Shown: positions 34,118 through 43,302, counted from the first letter of the stretch. The stretch is DNA of 64,000 bases from Actinomycetes bacterium (GCA_024641245.1 JAHEDK010000014.1:1-64000), one strand, 5' to 3'. Numbers and translations: made by a program. The notes: a model not told the origin generated them from the sequence alone.

Positions 34118-35653
34118 GTGCAGCCCTCGACCGCACGGGCAGGCCGGCCTCGGCCTGCGGATGTGATCGCCGGATTGAGTGTTGCTTTCGTCCTCATTCC
34201 ACAGTCGCTGGCCAACGCCGAGATCGCCGGAGTTCCCGTCTACGTTGGCTTGTACGCAGCCGCCCTGCCCTCGCTGGCAGCTGCCTTCTTCGTCTCCTCA
34301 CCGTACCTCCAGACCGGACCGGTGGCGTTGACGGCCTTGTTAACGTTTGGAGCATTGCAGGGTTTGGGTGCTGAGCCCGGTACCGCCGAGTACGTGGCCC
34401 TGGCCGCCTTGTTGGCTCTTGTCGTCGGAGTGGTGAGGACGCTCATCGGCGTATTCCGCGGTGGGTTCCTGGCGTACTTCATGTCCCAGCCGGTGCTGAT
34501 CGGGTTCACGTCGGCGGCCGCCATTCTCATTCTCTCTTCGCAGATCCCGACCGCGGTCGGGGTGGTGGGGCCGGATGGCCAGATCCTCGAGAAGGCGTGG
34601 TGGGCGCTGATCCATATATCCGAGTGGGAACCGGCGGCGGTTGGGTTGTCGCTGGTCACCGCTGCACTGGTGCTCGGCGGGCGCAGACTCCACCGCCTGT
34701 TTCCCGGGGTGCTGGTCGCCGTGATCCTGGGGATCGTGTTCAGCGTGGTGACCGATTACGACGGTCTCATCGTGGGAGATGTGCCGGCCGGACTGCCGCC
34801 CTTCTCTCTCGATCTGCCCTGGGGCTCGCTCCCGTCTCTGTTGGTCAGCGGAGTGGTCATCGCCCTGGTCGGGTTCGCCGAGGCGGCCGCCATTTCGCGT
34901 ACGTTTGCGGCTCAGGAGCGCCAGACCTGGAGCCCCGATCGGGAGTTCATCAGCCAGGGTGTCGCCAACCTCGCTTCGGGGATCTCCGGTGGGTTTCCCG
35001 TTGGAGGGTCGTTTGCTCGTTCGTCGGTAGCGCGACTGGCCGGTGGGAAGACCCGGTGGGTCGGTGCGATCTCCGGGCTCGTAGTGCTGGCGTTCCTGCC
35101 CGTCGCCGGAGTTCTGTCGCCCCTGCCCCGGGCCATCCTCGGCGCCATCGTGATCTCGGCGGTTGCCCAACTCATCCGGCTGTCGCCTTTGTGGACGATG
35201 TGGAAGCACTCGAAGCCACAGACTGCCGTTTTGTGGACGACGTTCTCCCTGACGCTCATCCTCAGTCCGCGGGTCGAGTTCGCCGTCATCACCGGCATCG
35301 GACTGGGAATCCTCATCCATGTGTGGAGGGAGATCAAGGTCGGCGTCGGTTCGAGCTTCGACGGGCAGACGCTGCGCCTCACTCCGACCGGGGTGCTCTT
35401 CTTCGGGTCGGCACCGCCGCTCAACGAGGCGCTTCTCCAGTTGCTCGCCGATCACCAGGATGCGAGCGCTCTCGTATTCGACCTCGGCAGCCTGGGCCGG
35501 ATCGACTACACCGGGGCGCTCGTCCTCAAGAGCGTTGCCGAACAGGCGGGGGTCGCCGGCCTCGAGGTCTCGTTTGAGAATGTGCCGCCGCAGACCAGGC
35601 GCATTCTCGGGCGTATTCTCGAGCAGAAACTCCCTGAGGTCGGAGAGCCATGA
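34118..35653 (+). CDS. SulP-family anion permease with STAS domain
   Basis: A 511-residue protein of normal SulP length. The SulP membrane region (about 12-400) begins with DVIAGLSVAFVLIPQSLANAEIAG and has the signature block TFAAQERQTWSPDREFISQGVANLASG near 270, followed by GGFPVGGSFARSSVA. A STAS domain closes the protein (about 425-505; LVFDLGSLGRIDYTGALVL). Substrate could be sulfate, bicarbonate or another anion; the location next to the sulfur genes favours sulfate or sulfite. The GTG at 34118 follows DUF202 by 12 bases. Confidence 0.92.
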   Translation: MQPSTARAGRPRPADVIAGLSVAFVLIPQSLANAEIAGVPVYVGLYAAALPSLAAAFFVSSPYLQTGPVALTALLTFGALQGLGAEPGTAEYVALAALLALVVGVVRTLIGVFRGGFLAYFMSQPVLIGFTSAAAILILSSQIPTAVGVVGPDGQILEKAWWALIHISEWEPAAVGLSLVTAALVLGGRRLHRLFPGVLVAVILGIVFSVVTDYDGLIVGDVPAGLPPFSLDLPWGSLPSLLVSGVVIALVGFAEAAAISRTFAAQERQTWSPDREFISQGVANLASGISGGFPVGGSFARSSVARLAGGKTRWVGAISGLVVLAFLPVAGVLSPLPRAILGAIVISAVAQLIRLSPLWTMWKHSKPQTAVLWTTFSLTLILSPRVEFAVITGIGLGILIHVWREIKVGVGSSFDGQTLRLTPTGVLFFGSAPPLNEALLQLLADHQDASALVFDLGSLGRIDYTGALVLKSVAEQAGVAGLEVSFENVPPQTRRILGRILEQKLPEVGEP

Positions 35654-35708
35654 CCCCTTCTTGCGTCGATTATGGGTACTGAGCGCCCCTTTCTCACGCA
35701 AGAAGGGG
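35654..35708. repeat. Palindromic intergenic repeat, family B copy 1
   Basis: Perfect 13-bp arms (35654-35666 and 35696-35708; CCCCTTCTTGCGT and its complement) around 29 bases. It begins right after the SulP stop and contains the ATG of mobA at 35672, so the gene's first codons come from the repeat. Copies 2 and 3 lie at 36286 and 51984. Confidence 0.8.
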
Positions 35709-36274
35709 TGCGTCCGGGACCGCTCGGGGTGATCCTCGCCGGGGGGGCCTCGACCCGCATGGGCGTCGACAAGGCCCTAGTCGAACTGCGCGGTGAACCG
35801 CTGGTTACACATGTGGCGCGAGCGCTCGAAGCGGTGTGCGGCGAGGTGCTGGTGGTCGGCCGGGAGGGAACCCTGGCCGGCATCGAATGTGTCCCCGATG
35901 ATCGCCTCGGACCGCTCGGCCCTGCTGCCGGCGTGGCGACCGCCTTGCGGGTATCCGAAGGGCGCCCGGTGCTGGTCGTGGCTGTCGATCAGCCGTTCCT
36001 CCGGGTCGAGACCCTGGCCGGATTGGTGCAGCAGGACCGGACCACGGTGCCTCACGATGAAGTGCTCCAAATCACTTGCGCGCTCTACACGCCCGACGTG
36101 TTCGACGCGGTGACCCGGGCGGTGGTCGATGGCGTTCCGTTGTGGAAAGCGGTGAAGGCGGGCGCCGTGATAATCGACGAACCGGAATGGCGGTCGTGGG
36201 GTGAGGATGGTCGCTCGTGGTTCAGTGTCGATACACCCGCCGCTCTGGCCGATGGCCTGGCGCGGTTCGGCTGA
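35672..36274 (+). CDS. mobA: Molybdenum cofactor guanylyltransferase (MobA-like)
   Basis: A 200-residue protein. GVILAGGASTRMGVDKALVEL near the start is the nucleotidyltransferase signature LAGGxSxRMGxDK; AVDQPFL supplies the metal-binding Asp. It would attach GMP to molybdopterin to make MGD, needed by the Mo enzyme 6 kb away. The first 12 residues (MGTERPFLTQEG) are encoded by palindromic repeat copy 1. A GTG at 35708 after GAAGG is an alternative start, and homology begins after it. It is located just after the SulP gene. Confidence 0.85.
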   Translation: MGTERPFLTQEGVRPGPLGVILAGGASTRMGVDKALVELRGEPLVTHVARALEAVCGEVLVVGREGTLAGIECVPDDRLGPLGPAAGVATALRVSEGRPVLVVAVDQPFLRVETLAGLVQQDRTTVPHDEVLQITCALYTPDVFDAVTRAVVDGVPLWKAVKAGAVIIDEPEWRSWGEDGRSWFSVDTPAALADGLARFG

Positions 36275-36285
36275 CGTTCACCTCG

Positions 36286-36336
36286 TTTTTGCGTCGATTC
36301 CGGGCGCCCTCCGCACTTTTCTGACGCAAGAAGGGG
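36286..36336. repeat. Palindromic intergenic repeat, family B copy 2
   Basis: TTTTTGCGTC and GACGCAAGAA (one mismatch) with AAGGGG following the right arm; inner sequence GATTCCGGGCGCC resembles copy 1. It lies between mobA and the HTH gene. Confidence 0.7.
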
Positions 36337-36370
36337 ATTGTTTTGGCCGACAAAGCGGCGCTGCGTGTTG

Positions 36371-36376
36371 TAAACT
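36371..36376 (+). promoter_or_regulatory. -10 box upstream of BldC-like gene
   Basis: TAAACT with a weak -35-like CCGACA 18 bases upstream; 27 bases before the ATG at 36404. Confidence 0.4.
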
Positions 36377-36403
36377 ATCGTCGACTACCTGAAGGAGTTG
36401 CTG

Positions 36404-36622
36404 ATGGCGGAGGACCACCCACCGATTCTCGATGCCGCCCAGGTGGCAGAACTGCTGGGGATGAACGTGCAGATGGTTCGCATGTATGCCCGCGAAGGTC
36501 GGATCCCCGCCTACCGCCTGCCGGGTGGTCGTGCGTTCAAGTTCTTCCGGGACGAGGTGTTCGAGTTCCTCAAGGCCCATCCGGCCGTTGAGATCCCCGA
36601 AGAAATCAGTGTTGAAGAGTGA
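36404..36622 (+). CDS. Small helix-turn-helix protein (BldC/excisionase-like)
   Basis: A 72-residue protein. ILDAAQVAELLGMNVQMVRMYAREGRIPAYRLPGG is a MerR/excisionase-type winged helix as in BldC, a developmental regulator in Streptomyces. No effector domain follows. It has a good GAAGGAG 6 bases before the ATG at 36404. It overlaps the convergent hypothetical gene by 17 bases. Targets are unknown; the adjacent Tad operon is one candidate. Confidence 0.85.
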   Translation: MAEDHPPILDAAQVAELLGMNVQMVRMYAREGRIPAYRLPGGRAFKFFRDEVFEFLKAHPAVEIPEEISVEE

Positions 36623-37139
36623 AGGCGATGGTCGAGAGCGGGATGAACCATTCCGTCTGATTGCGGTCCAAGACCACAATGTGGTCGGCGCCGACGACGC
36701 TGATGGTTCCGGTTAGTGAGTCTGAAACGGAGGAGAAGATCTCGATGAATTCCCCAGACATTTCAAGTTCGAGCATTCGAGATCGGTACGATGGAGAGCC
36801 GTTGGCACGACCTTGTCCGCCTTCCTGATTGCGGCGTATAACCCGCAATGAGACGAGACCGGCGAGGTTGACGTTGGCGAGTGAGTGGGGAGTTTGGATG
36901 ATGGCCAGGTCACCGGCAACGTGCGTGACGGTGCCAGTGAGTGAGATGCCGGCGCCGGTGGCGCCGACCTCATCGCCGCGGTTCATGAGCTCAAACGCGA
37001 CATCCTGCAATGTTCTGCGCCGCAGCGCGTGCCTGGTGGCATCGTTCTCAACTGCTTCGGCCTCGAGTCGGAACTCGCCCCCGACCTGCTGGCGAAGCTC
37101 CGAAGCGAGGTCGTCGAAATCCGGATTGTCCCAGTCCAT
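36606..37139 (-). CDS. Conserved-looking protein of unknown function
   Basis: A 177-residue soluble protein. An acidic N-terminal part (MDWDNPDFDDLASELRQQVG, about 1-60) is followed by two similar segments each with a SLTGTV/SLTGTIS pattern (ISLTGTVTHVAGDLAIIQT near 65 and DSLTGTISVVGADHIVVLD near 142), suggesting a small beta fold used twice. The pattern recalls Sm-like or PRC-like beta domains but is not enough to assign. It is divergent from the Tad operon by 47 bases and convergent with the HTH gene. Function unknown. Confidence 0.6.
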   Translation of the reverse strand: MDWDNPDFDDLASELRQQVGGEFRLEAEAVENDATRHALRRRTLQDVAFELMNRGDEVGATGAGISLTGTVTHVAGDLAIIQTPHSLANVNLAGLVSLRVIRRNQEGGQGRANGSPSYRSRMLELEMSGEFIEIFSSVSDSLTGTISVVGADHIVVLDRNQTEWFIPLSTIAFTLQH

Positions 37140-37186
37140 CTTCTCGCCACCGTCGCTGGACTTGTCGGTGAAAGGCTAACGAGGAA

Positions 37187-37903
37187 ATGACGGTCGAGCA
37201 GTCGAAACCCGCCCACCGGACCCGCCCGTCGTTGACCGGTCGCCTGTCGATGGGGCATGTCATCATGATCACTGCAGGTCTGCTGGCCGTGCTCGTCAAC
37301 TTCGCCTTGCTGCGGGCGCGGGACGAGACCTCCCTGGTTGCGGTGGCGGCTACCGACCTCGTGCGCGGCACGAAGGTCAGTGCAGACGCCTTTCGGATGG
37401 CCGAAGTCCAGGTGGATCCGGATGTCTTGTCCACCCTCGTACCGGCGGAATACTTGCTCGACCTGGAGGACCGGATTGTTGCCCGAGCCGTCGCGCAGGG
37501 AGAGCTCGTCTCCGTCTCCGATTTCGTTGAGGCTGCTGCGCCGTCCGAACAACGGGCCATGAGCATCCCGGTTGATCGGGTTCATGCCACCGGCGGAATG
37601 ATCGGTGACCACGACGTTGTCGACGTTATCGGCGTTGCCGATGGAGTGGCGGAATACATCGTCCTCGCCGCACCCGTCCTTGATGTGGCTCCGTCATCCG
37701 GCACCGGACTTGGATCGAGTGGCCAGTATTACGTTACGATTGCAGTCGACTCGCTTACGGCCTTGCGAATCGCCAGCGCGCTCGATGGAGGATCGATCGA
37801 GATCATCAGGTCGACCGGCGCCAGCGAACCAACACAGATGGTTTTCCCGCAACCGGCCGCATCCGAATCAGCATCTTCAGGCGAACCCGATGCGGGAAGC
37901 TGA
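37187..37903 (+). CDS. SAF-domain protein, CpaB/RcpC-like
   Basis: A 238-residue protein with one N-terminal helix (about 25-43, IMITAGLLAVLVNFALL), then an outside domain. The SAF part has AATDLVRGTKVSADAFRM and VARAVAQGELVSVSDF, matching the CpaB/RcpC Flp pilus assembly family. The C-terminal tail is Ser/Pro/Ala rich. It leads the Tad operon and overlaps the CpaE-like gene by 14 bases. In other systems this protein works at the outer part of the pilus machine. The ATG has GAGGAA upstream. Confidence 0.82.
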   Translation: MTVEQSKPAHRTRPSLTGRLSMGHVIMITAGLLAVLVNFALLRARDETSLVAVAATDLVRGTKVSADAFRMAEVQVDPDVLSTLVPAEYLLDLEDRIVARAVAQGELVSVSDFVEAAAPSEQRAMSIPVDRVHATGGMIGDHDVVDVIGVADGVAEYIVLAAPVLDVAPSSGTGLGSSGQYYVTIAVDSLTALRIASALDGGSIEIIRSTGASEPTQMVFPQPAASESASSGEPDAGS

Positions 37904-39089
37904 GCTCGGTATTGCGGTGTCACCCCGAGAGTGGGGTGAGCGTCTCCACAGGTTCGTTGCCGACCACGGCGGCGCTCGCGTCCGCACCCGGGTCATGCGG
38001 CCTGAAGACGTTCTGTCCGAGCAGTTCGACGTGCTGGTCATCGACGACCTCACGTCGTACCTGACTCGCCGGTTGGTGCAGCAGGCACAGGCCACCGGGA
38101 AGTCGGTGCTGGGCGTCTTCGATCGGAACGAGTTTCGCGAGGGTGAGGGGCGGCTCTGGTCACTCGGCGTCGATGCAGTGGTCGAGGCACAAGCTCCGCC
38201 TGACGAGTTCCTAAAGGCAGTCGGCAGGGTTTACGTCGAGTCCGAACGTCAGAATCTTGGAGTGCTGGATGATTCGATCGCCCGATCGAGTAGATCACCG
38301 GACCTCGGAGCCGAGGCTGGGCGAGTCACCGTTGTGGGTGGTCCCTCGGGAGGTGTCGGCCGCACCGAGATCGCGATTGCCTTGGCCGCCGGATGGCGCT
38401 TCCGGGGTGGTTCAGTAGCTCTGGTCGATGCTGATGACCTGGCACCTTCGATAGCCCAGCGGCTGGGTGTTGCACTTCATCCGAATTTGAGATCCGCGGT
38501 CGACGCACTCAACCATCGTTCAGGCGGCCTCCATGCATCGCTCGCCTTTCCGCGTCACGTCGGGGTTGAAGTGCTCATCGGGCTGCCAAATCCAAGGGAT
38601 TGGATCGAACTTCGCTCGGGCGACGTGGTCGAGGTCGTGAGGGAGTTGGCTCATGGTCGTGACCGGGTAGTCGTCGACATCGGTGCTCGCATCGAAGATC
38701 TGTCGTATCACGGGGGACCCGATCGAAACGGACTTGCGCGCGCCCTCGTTTCTGCCGCCGATCAGGTGGTAGCGGTCGGGCAGCCAACTCCCGTCGGGGT
38801 TGCGCGCTTGATCGAGTGGCTGGCCGATGCTGCTTCGCTCGTGGATCACACATCGTTCCATTGCGTCTTCAACCGCATCGGGAAATCGAGCTTTCAGCAG
38901 CGAGAAGTCGCTCTCGAATTCACCAGGAGTTTTCAACCCGCCACGCTGTCGTTCGTCCCTGAGGATCGGCGGGTGTCCGATGCCGGTTGGGCGGGGGAAG
39001 CGGTACCAATCGGTCCCTTCTCGAAGGCGGTGATGGCACTCACGCACCGACTCGACGGTATAGAGGCAGCGGAAAGCGTCAACGCATGA
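37890..39089 (+). CDS. CpaE/TadZ-like P-loop ATPase of pilus assembly
   Basis: About 399 residues. A degenerate receiver-like N-terminal domain (about 1-125; VLVIDDLTSYLTRRLV) is followed by a MinD/ParA-like domain with a deviant Walker A (VTVVGGPSGGVGRTEIA near 150), and DADDLAPSIAQRLGV. The lysine in the usual KGGxGKT is replaced (GGVGRTE), so ATP hydrolysis may be weak. TadZ/CpaE proteins place the pilus machine at the pole. The frame is open upstream to 37605, but the ATG at 37890 starts the homologous part. It overlaps the next gene by an ATGA. Confidence 0.85.
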   Translation: MREAELGIAVSPREWGERLHRFVADHGGARVRTRVMRPEDVLSEQFDVLVIDDLTSYLTRRLVQQAQATGKSVLGVFDRNEFREGEGRLWSLGVDAVVEAQAPPDEFLKAVGRVYVESERQNLGVLDDSIARSSRSPDLGAEAGRVTVVGGPSGGVGRTEIAIALAAGWRFRGGSVALVDADDLAPSIAQRLGVALHPNLRSAVDALNHRSGGLHASLAFPRHVGVEVLIGLPNPRDWIELRSGDVVEVVRELAHGRDRVVVDIGARIEDLSYHGGPDRNGLARALVSAADQVVAVGQPTPVGVARLIEWLADAASLVDHTSFHCVFNRIGKSSFQQREVALEFTRSFQPATLSFVPEDRRVSDAGWAGEAVPIGPFSKAVMALTHRLDGIEAAESVNA

Positions 39090-40366
39090 TGGCAAACGCG
39101 TACGACATGATCCGCAGGACCGCAGTTGACCTGATTGAGAGTCGGAAGCTCGACCCCCAACGCGATCGCGAGGCAGTTGAGGCGGCCGTAGCCGGCGTGG
39201 TTGACGACTATCAGCGGAGGGCGCACCTGGGAGAGGGGCGGGCGCTGCACGATCCTGGTGAGATGATCGGACGGGTCGTCCGGTCGATTGCCGCTCACGG
39301 ACCTTTGACCGAAATCCTCACCCGGCCGGACGTGGAGGAGATCTTCATCGAGGGGCCCCGGGTGACCTATATCGACGGCTCAGGGCATTTGAGAGCGATC
39401 GCGGCCCCGACGACCGAAGCCGAGAACCGTCAGGTTGTAAATCGGCTACTCGCGGATACCGATCGTCATCTCGATACGGCCAGTCCGATCGTGCAAGCGC
39501 GGGTGTTGTCGGACTCTGCGCGGATGACTGCCGTGATTCCACCAATTTCCGATGGTCTCTCTGCCACGATCCGCCGCTATGCGCTCCGCAAAGAAACGCT
39601 TCCATCTCTAGTGGAACTTGGCGCAATGACGCCGGCCGCCGCCGGGTTCCTGTGGGCGATCATGCAGACGAATCTGTCGGCCCTGATCTCCGGACCTCCG
39701 GGAGCAGGGAAGACGTCTCTATTGAGCGCGATGATGACGGCAGCGCCTCCGACACATTGCCTTCGATGTTGCGAGGAGGTGCGTGAGCTACACGTTCCCA
39801 TCGTTCATGGTTCCTACTACGAGGCGCGACCTCCATCGCTCGACGGTCAGGGCGAGATCTCCCTTCGGGGACTGGTGAAGGTCGTCCTGGCCATGCGGCC
39901 AGACCGTATCGTTGTGGGCGAGGTTCGAGGCGCGGAAGCCTTCGAATTGACGAGGGCGGTTAATGCCGGGTGCGGATTTGCCTGCACCGTTCATGCCAAC
40001 TCGGCTCGCGAGGCTCTGCATGCGATCGTCAATGCCGCGTTGATGGCGGGTGAGAACGTCGGCGAGCCGATCGTCCGCAAGGTATTCGCCTCGTCAATCG
40101 ACTTCGTCGTCCATCTCGATCGGGATTCGTTGCCCGAACCGGGCCGCGAACGGCTCCGGCGCCAGATCATGGAGATCATTGCCGTCGTGCCGGCGATGCG
40201 GGAGGACTTCTCAACCGAACCCATCTTCGCTCGAGAGGCCATCGGCAGCCCACTCGATTGGACCGGCTCGTTCCCTCCCGAGCAATCGACGGCCATCATC
40301 GATCGTGCACTCCCTCACGGTCTGGATCTCAAGTCGATTCTCGAGGGTAGAGGGAGCCCTCTATGA
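39086..40366 (+). CDS. tadA: TadA/CpaF secretion ATPase
   Basis: About 426 residues. Walker A ISGPPGAGKTS, Walker B/Asp-Glu MRPDRIVVGEVRGAEA, and the His box TVHANSAREALH are as in TadA/CpaF ATPases, and a helical N-terminal domain precedes them. It powers assembly of the Flp pilus. The start overlaps the upstream stop (ATGA at 39086); the frame is open from 38987. Next gene starts inside its stop. Confidence 0.92.
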   Translation: MMANAYDMIRRTAVDLIESRKLDPQRDREAVEAAVAGVVDDYQRRAHLGEGRALHDPGEMIGRVVRSIAAHGPLTEILTRPDVEEIFIEGPRVTYIDGSGHLRAIAAPTTEAENRQVVNRLLADTDRHLDTASPIVQARVLSDSARMTAVIPPISDGLSATIRRYALRKETLPSLVELGAMTPAAAGFLWAIMQTNLSALISGPPGAGKTSLLSAMMTAAPPTHCLRCCEEVRELHVPIVHGSYYEARPPSLDGQGEISLRGLVKVVLAMRPDRIVVGEVRGAEAFELTRAVNAGCGFACTVHANSAREALHAIVNAALMAGENVGEPIVRKVFASSIDFVVHLDRDSLPEPGRERLRRQIMEIIAVVPAMREDFSTEPIFAREAIGSPLDWTGSFPPEQSTAIIDRALPHGLDLKSILEGRGSPL

Positions 40367-41262
40367 CTCTGGTCGCTTCGCTGTTGTCGGGTGTGTTCCT
40401 TTACCTGCTCGTGGGCTTCGTGACGGGCAATGGCCCGCGGTTCGAAATGCGGAAAGCAATGCGACCGACGGTCTCAGAGCAGCAGACCTGGCTGATTCAG
40501 GCGGGCGTACAGCTGACGCCCCGTCAGTTCTGGATGACCTCAATGGGTGCCGGCGCCCTCGCGTTCGCCGTGTTTCTCCTCGTCTCGGGCGTCCCGCTCG
40601 TCGCGTTGATGCCGGCAATCGTGGTCGCATTGCTGCCTCGCGCGTACTTCTCGCGACGGAGAATCCAACGATTAGCGGAGGTTCAGCAGGCTTGGCCTGA
40701 TGGGATTCGCGATCTCGTCGCATCGATTTCCTCCGGGATGTCACTTCCGAAGGCGGTTGAAGCTCTGGCGCAGAGCGGACCGATCCCTCTCCGGCAGGCC
40801 TTTGCCTCATATGCACTCCTGACCCGGACGCTGGGAGTTGTGCCGGCACTCGAAGTGATCAAGGAAGAGTTGGCGGATCCAACGTCGGATCGCGTCATCG
40901 AGGTGTTGATCCTCGCGTATGAACGTGGTGGTGCGCTCGTGCCGCGCATTCTCCATGATCTGGGCGAGGCTACGACGCGTGATTTGTGGGCACTCGAAGA
41001 GATCAGAACGGAAGCGCTCGAGCAGAAGATCAATGCAAGGGTCGTCTTTGCATTGCCCTGGTTTGTGCTCGTGGCCCTGACCGCCAGGGCAGGGCTGTTT
41101 CGCGAGTTCTACAGGTCTCCCGGGGGAGCCGTCGTCATTGTGATCGGCGCTGCCATGAGTCTGCTCGGGATTGCAATCATTCAGCGTCTTAGCCGGGATC
41201 CAGATGAGCCGAGAGTCATGGGAGGGGCAGCGTTGAACTTCGAACGGGGGGGTGCGAGTTGA
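40363..41262 (+). CDS. tadB: TadB-like inner membrane pilus protein
   Basis: A 299-residue protein with N-terminal helices, a cytoplasmic helical domain (WPDGIRDLVASISSGMSLPKAVEAL; the type II secretion F-like fold) and two C-terminal helices (FALPWFVLVALTARAG and VVIVIGAAMSLLGIAI). TadB and TadC form the membrane platform driven by TadA. It overlaps tadA by four bases and tadC by four bases. Confidence 0.88.
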   Translation: MTLVASLLSGVFLYLLVGFVTGNGPRFEMRKAMRPTVSEQQTWLIQAGVQLTPRQFWMTSMGAGALAFAVFLLVSGVPLVALMPAIVVALLPRAYFSRRRIQRLAEVQQAWPDGIRDLVASISSGMSLPKAVEALAQSGPIPLRQAFASYALLTRTLGVVPALEVIKEELADPTSDRVIEVLILAYERGGALVPRILHDLGEATTRDLWALEEIRTEALEQKINARVVFALPWFVLVALTARAGLFREFYRSPGGAVVIVIGAAMSLLGIAIIQRLSRDPDEPRVMGGAALNFERGGAS

Positions 41263-42221
41263 AGTCGGGCGGTGTTGACCTGCTGATCTCCGTCATGTCG
41301 GGAATCGCGGCGGCGGCGCTCGCATCACTCCTCGTCCGGCCGACCCGCCGCCTGGCCCCTCGGTTACGCCCATACACGGTGATCAGCAGGACGAGCCTCG
41401 GGAAGAGCCCGGATGTACTAGGCCTGTCCGATCCGGGATCGGTCAATGGGGCGGGAGTCGTCGCGCGGCTCTTCGGTCCGATGGTCAAGTCCCTTGCCGT
41501 ACGGTTCGGCAGGCTGGTGGAATCCTCAGGTGATGAGGGGATGGCGTTGAAGCTCCGCCAGGCCGGCTTGTACACATCCCTGCCTGAGGATGACCGCCTT
41601 CAGGAGTATCGGGTTCGTCAACTCGGTACCACGGTTGTCGCGTCCCTAGTTGGGGTTTTCGGCGGTGCGCTCGTCGGGGATGGGGCATCACTTGCACTCC
41701 TACTCGGCGTTCTGGGATTCGTTGTGGGCGCCACCCGGTCGCGGGCGGCAGTCGACAGGGCAATCGAGGAGCGGCGTGATCGAATGAGGATCGAGATCTA
41801 CACGATCAATCAGTTGTTGGCGATGCGGGTCCGGGTCGGGGGAGGAGTGATCCAAGCGGTGCAGCAACTCTCTCAACGCGGCTCCGGGGCCGTCGTCGAG
41901 GAATTGAAGGAGGCGTTGCGGCTCCATCGGAGCGGGATGTCCGCCTCCGACGCGTTCAGCCGGGTGGCTTCAACGACTCCGGAGGCCCATGCAGCGAGAA
42001 CCTACGCGCTCCTGGCTGCGGCCGACGAGCGGGGCGCTGATCTCGGCGAGGCGCTTCTCGCCCTGAGCGAAGATGTCAGGGAGGGTCGGCGTGAAGCGAT
42101 GAGAAGGCAGGCGACGAAGAGACGTGCGGCAATGCTGATCCCGACGATCGCAATTCTGGCGCCGGTGATGCTGCTGTTTGTCGCAGCACCTCTGCCTTCC
42201 ATCGTCTTCGGGAATCTGTGA
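41259..42221 (+). CDS. tadC: TadC-like inner membrane pilus protein
   Basis: A 320-residue protein of the same fold as TadB: hydrophobic start, two central helices (TTVVASLVGVFGGALVGDG), an F-type cytoplasmic domain (VRVGGGVIQAVQQLSQRGSG), and a C-terminal helix (AAMLIPTIAILAPVMLLFVAA). The TTG start at 41259 overlaps the tadB stop (TTGA). The last base of its stop is the first base of the pilin gene's ATG. Confidence 0.87.
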   Translation: MKSGGVDLLISVMSGIAAAALASLLVRPTRRLAPRLRPYTVISRTSLGKSPDVLGLSDPGSVNGAGVVARLFGPMVKSLAVRFGRLVESSGDEGMALKLRQAGLYTSLPEDDRLQEYRVRQLGTTVVASLVGVFGGALVGDGASLALLLGVLGFVVGATRSRAAVDRAIEERRDRMRIEIYTINQLLAMRVRVGGGVIQAVQQLSQRGSGAVVEELKEALRLHRSGMSASDAFSRVASTTPEAHAARTYALLAAADERGADLGEALLALSEDVREGRREAMRRQATKRRAAMLIPTIAILAPVMLLFVAAPLPSIVFGNL

Positions 42222-42460
42222 TGGATATGATCTCCAGGAAGGGAAAGGAGTGGGAGTTGGTCCGAAGACTTATGGTCACGCTGCTGCGGCGCCTGCCGCG
42301 CGGTTTAGGCAGGCTTCGCCGTGAGGAAGGACTCAGCACTGCTGAACTGCTCGGGAACGCCGCGCTGGCCATCGCTGCGCTGGTCGTGATCTGGGGCCTC
42401 CTTCAGGCACTGGGCGTCGACGTCGTGGACTGGATCCGCACCAAAATCCTCGACGGCTGA
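42221..42460 (+). CDS. Flp-like pilin precursor
   Basis: About 79 residues. A basic leader of about 35 residues ends in REEGLSTAELLGNAALAI: the glycine followed by a glutamate at +5 (G/LSTAE) is the class III prepilin peptidase site. A single helix of about 24 residues (AALAIAALVVIWGLLQAL) follows, then a short tail. This is the major or a minor Flp pilin. The start could also be the ATG at 42272, giving a shorter leader; GGAAAGGAG lies between. It couples to tadC at its start. No prepilin peptidase gene is visible in the operon. Confidence 0.82.
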   Translation: MDMISRKGKEWELVRRLMVTLLRRLPRGLGRLRREEGLSTAELLGNAALAIAALVVIWGLLQALGVDVVDWIRTKILDG

Positions 42461-42841
42461 GTGTCCAGCATGGATGTCGCATCGGAGCGCGGGATGGCGA
42501 CGCCACAATTCGTATTGGCGGCCGGTCTATCGCTGCTGCTATTCGTGACGTTTGCCAATCTGATCGTGTTCCAATACGGCCGCGGTGTTGTGAGAGCGGC
42601 GCTCGACGAGGGCGTTCGCGCCGGAGCTCCGCTCGGCGCTTCGCCGGATGACTGCCAGGACCGCATTGATTCGTTCGTGGGTGACCTGCTCGGAGGCGAA
42701 ATGGGTCGCGGAGTCGAAACCGGTTGTGGGCTGGATGGCCAACTCGTGGTGGCGAATGCCCGGGTCCAGTTCGAAGGTTGGGTTGTTCCCGACTGGGAGT
42801 TCAGTCTCACGGCTACGGCAGTGAAGGAATCTCTCCCATGA
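42461..42841 (+). CDS. TadE-like pseudopilin
   Basis: A 126-residue protein. Early on, SERGMATPQFVLAAGLSLLLFV follows the prepilin peptidase pattern (G/MATPQ with a helix). The mature part has two cysteines likely forming a disulfide (DDCQDRIDS and ETGCGLDG). It is a TadE-type minor pseudopilin. Starts directly after the Flp stop with GTG at 42461, or ATG at 42470. Confidence 0.75.
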   Translation: MSSMDVASERGMATPQFVLAAGLSLLLFVTFANLIVFQYGRGVVRAALDEGVRAGAPLGASPDDCQDRIDSFVGDLLGGEMGRGVETGCGLDGQLVVANARVQFEGWVVPDWEFSLTATAVKESLP

Positions 42842-43302
42842 AGGAGCGGCTCGACGATCTCGGTGCAGCTCCGATCGAGTTGGCGCTCGCCGTCGGCTTC
42901 CTGCTCATCCCGATGGCGGTCCTAGTCATGTCGATCGCCCCGTGGGTTGAGCGACAATCGATGGCACGCGTGGCGGCGGGAGAAGCGGCTCGCGTGCTCG
43001 TATTGTCGCCCGGCACTTCGCCGGATGAGATCGCCGCGTCTGCCCTTGCGTTGCGGATCGCTTCGAATCATGGGATCGATGCCGAGGAGGTTTCCGTCTT
43101 CTTCTGCGCGCCGGCAGGGGCTACCCACGAGATGAAAGCCGAAGCGCATTGTCCGCCACTATCCCGTGGAGCGATGATGGCGGTCGAGGTTCGTGTGAGT
43201 GTGCCGGCGGCAACGATCCTCGGCATAGGGACGTTCGGAGAGGGAACCGTATCGTCTCGCGTGACGGAGCAGGTCGAGCTCTACAGGAGCTTTGCTCCGT
43301 GA
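42838..43302 (+). CDS. TadE/TadF-like pseudopilin
   Basis: About 154 residues. LDDLGAAPIELALAVGFLLIPMAVLVM gives a prepilin-like start (G/AAPIE, glutamate at +5) and one helix. Cysteines at CAPAGATHE and HCPPLSRG could form a disulfide. It starts at ATG 42838, overlapping the previous stop (ATGA). This type of protein shapes or caps Tad pili. Confidence 0.75.
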   Translation: MKERLDDLGAAPIELALAVGFLLIPMAVLVMSIAPWVERQSMARVAAGEAARVLVLSPGTSPDEIAASALALRIASNHGIDAEEVSVFFCAPAGATHEMKAEAHCPPLSRGAMMAVEVRVSVPAATILGIGTFGEGTVSSRVTEQVELYRSFAP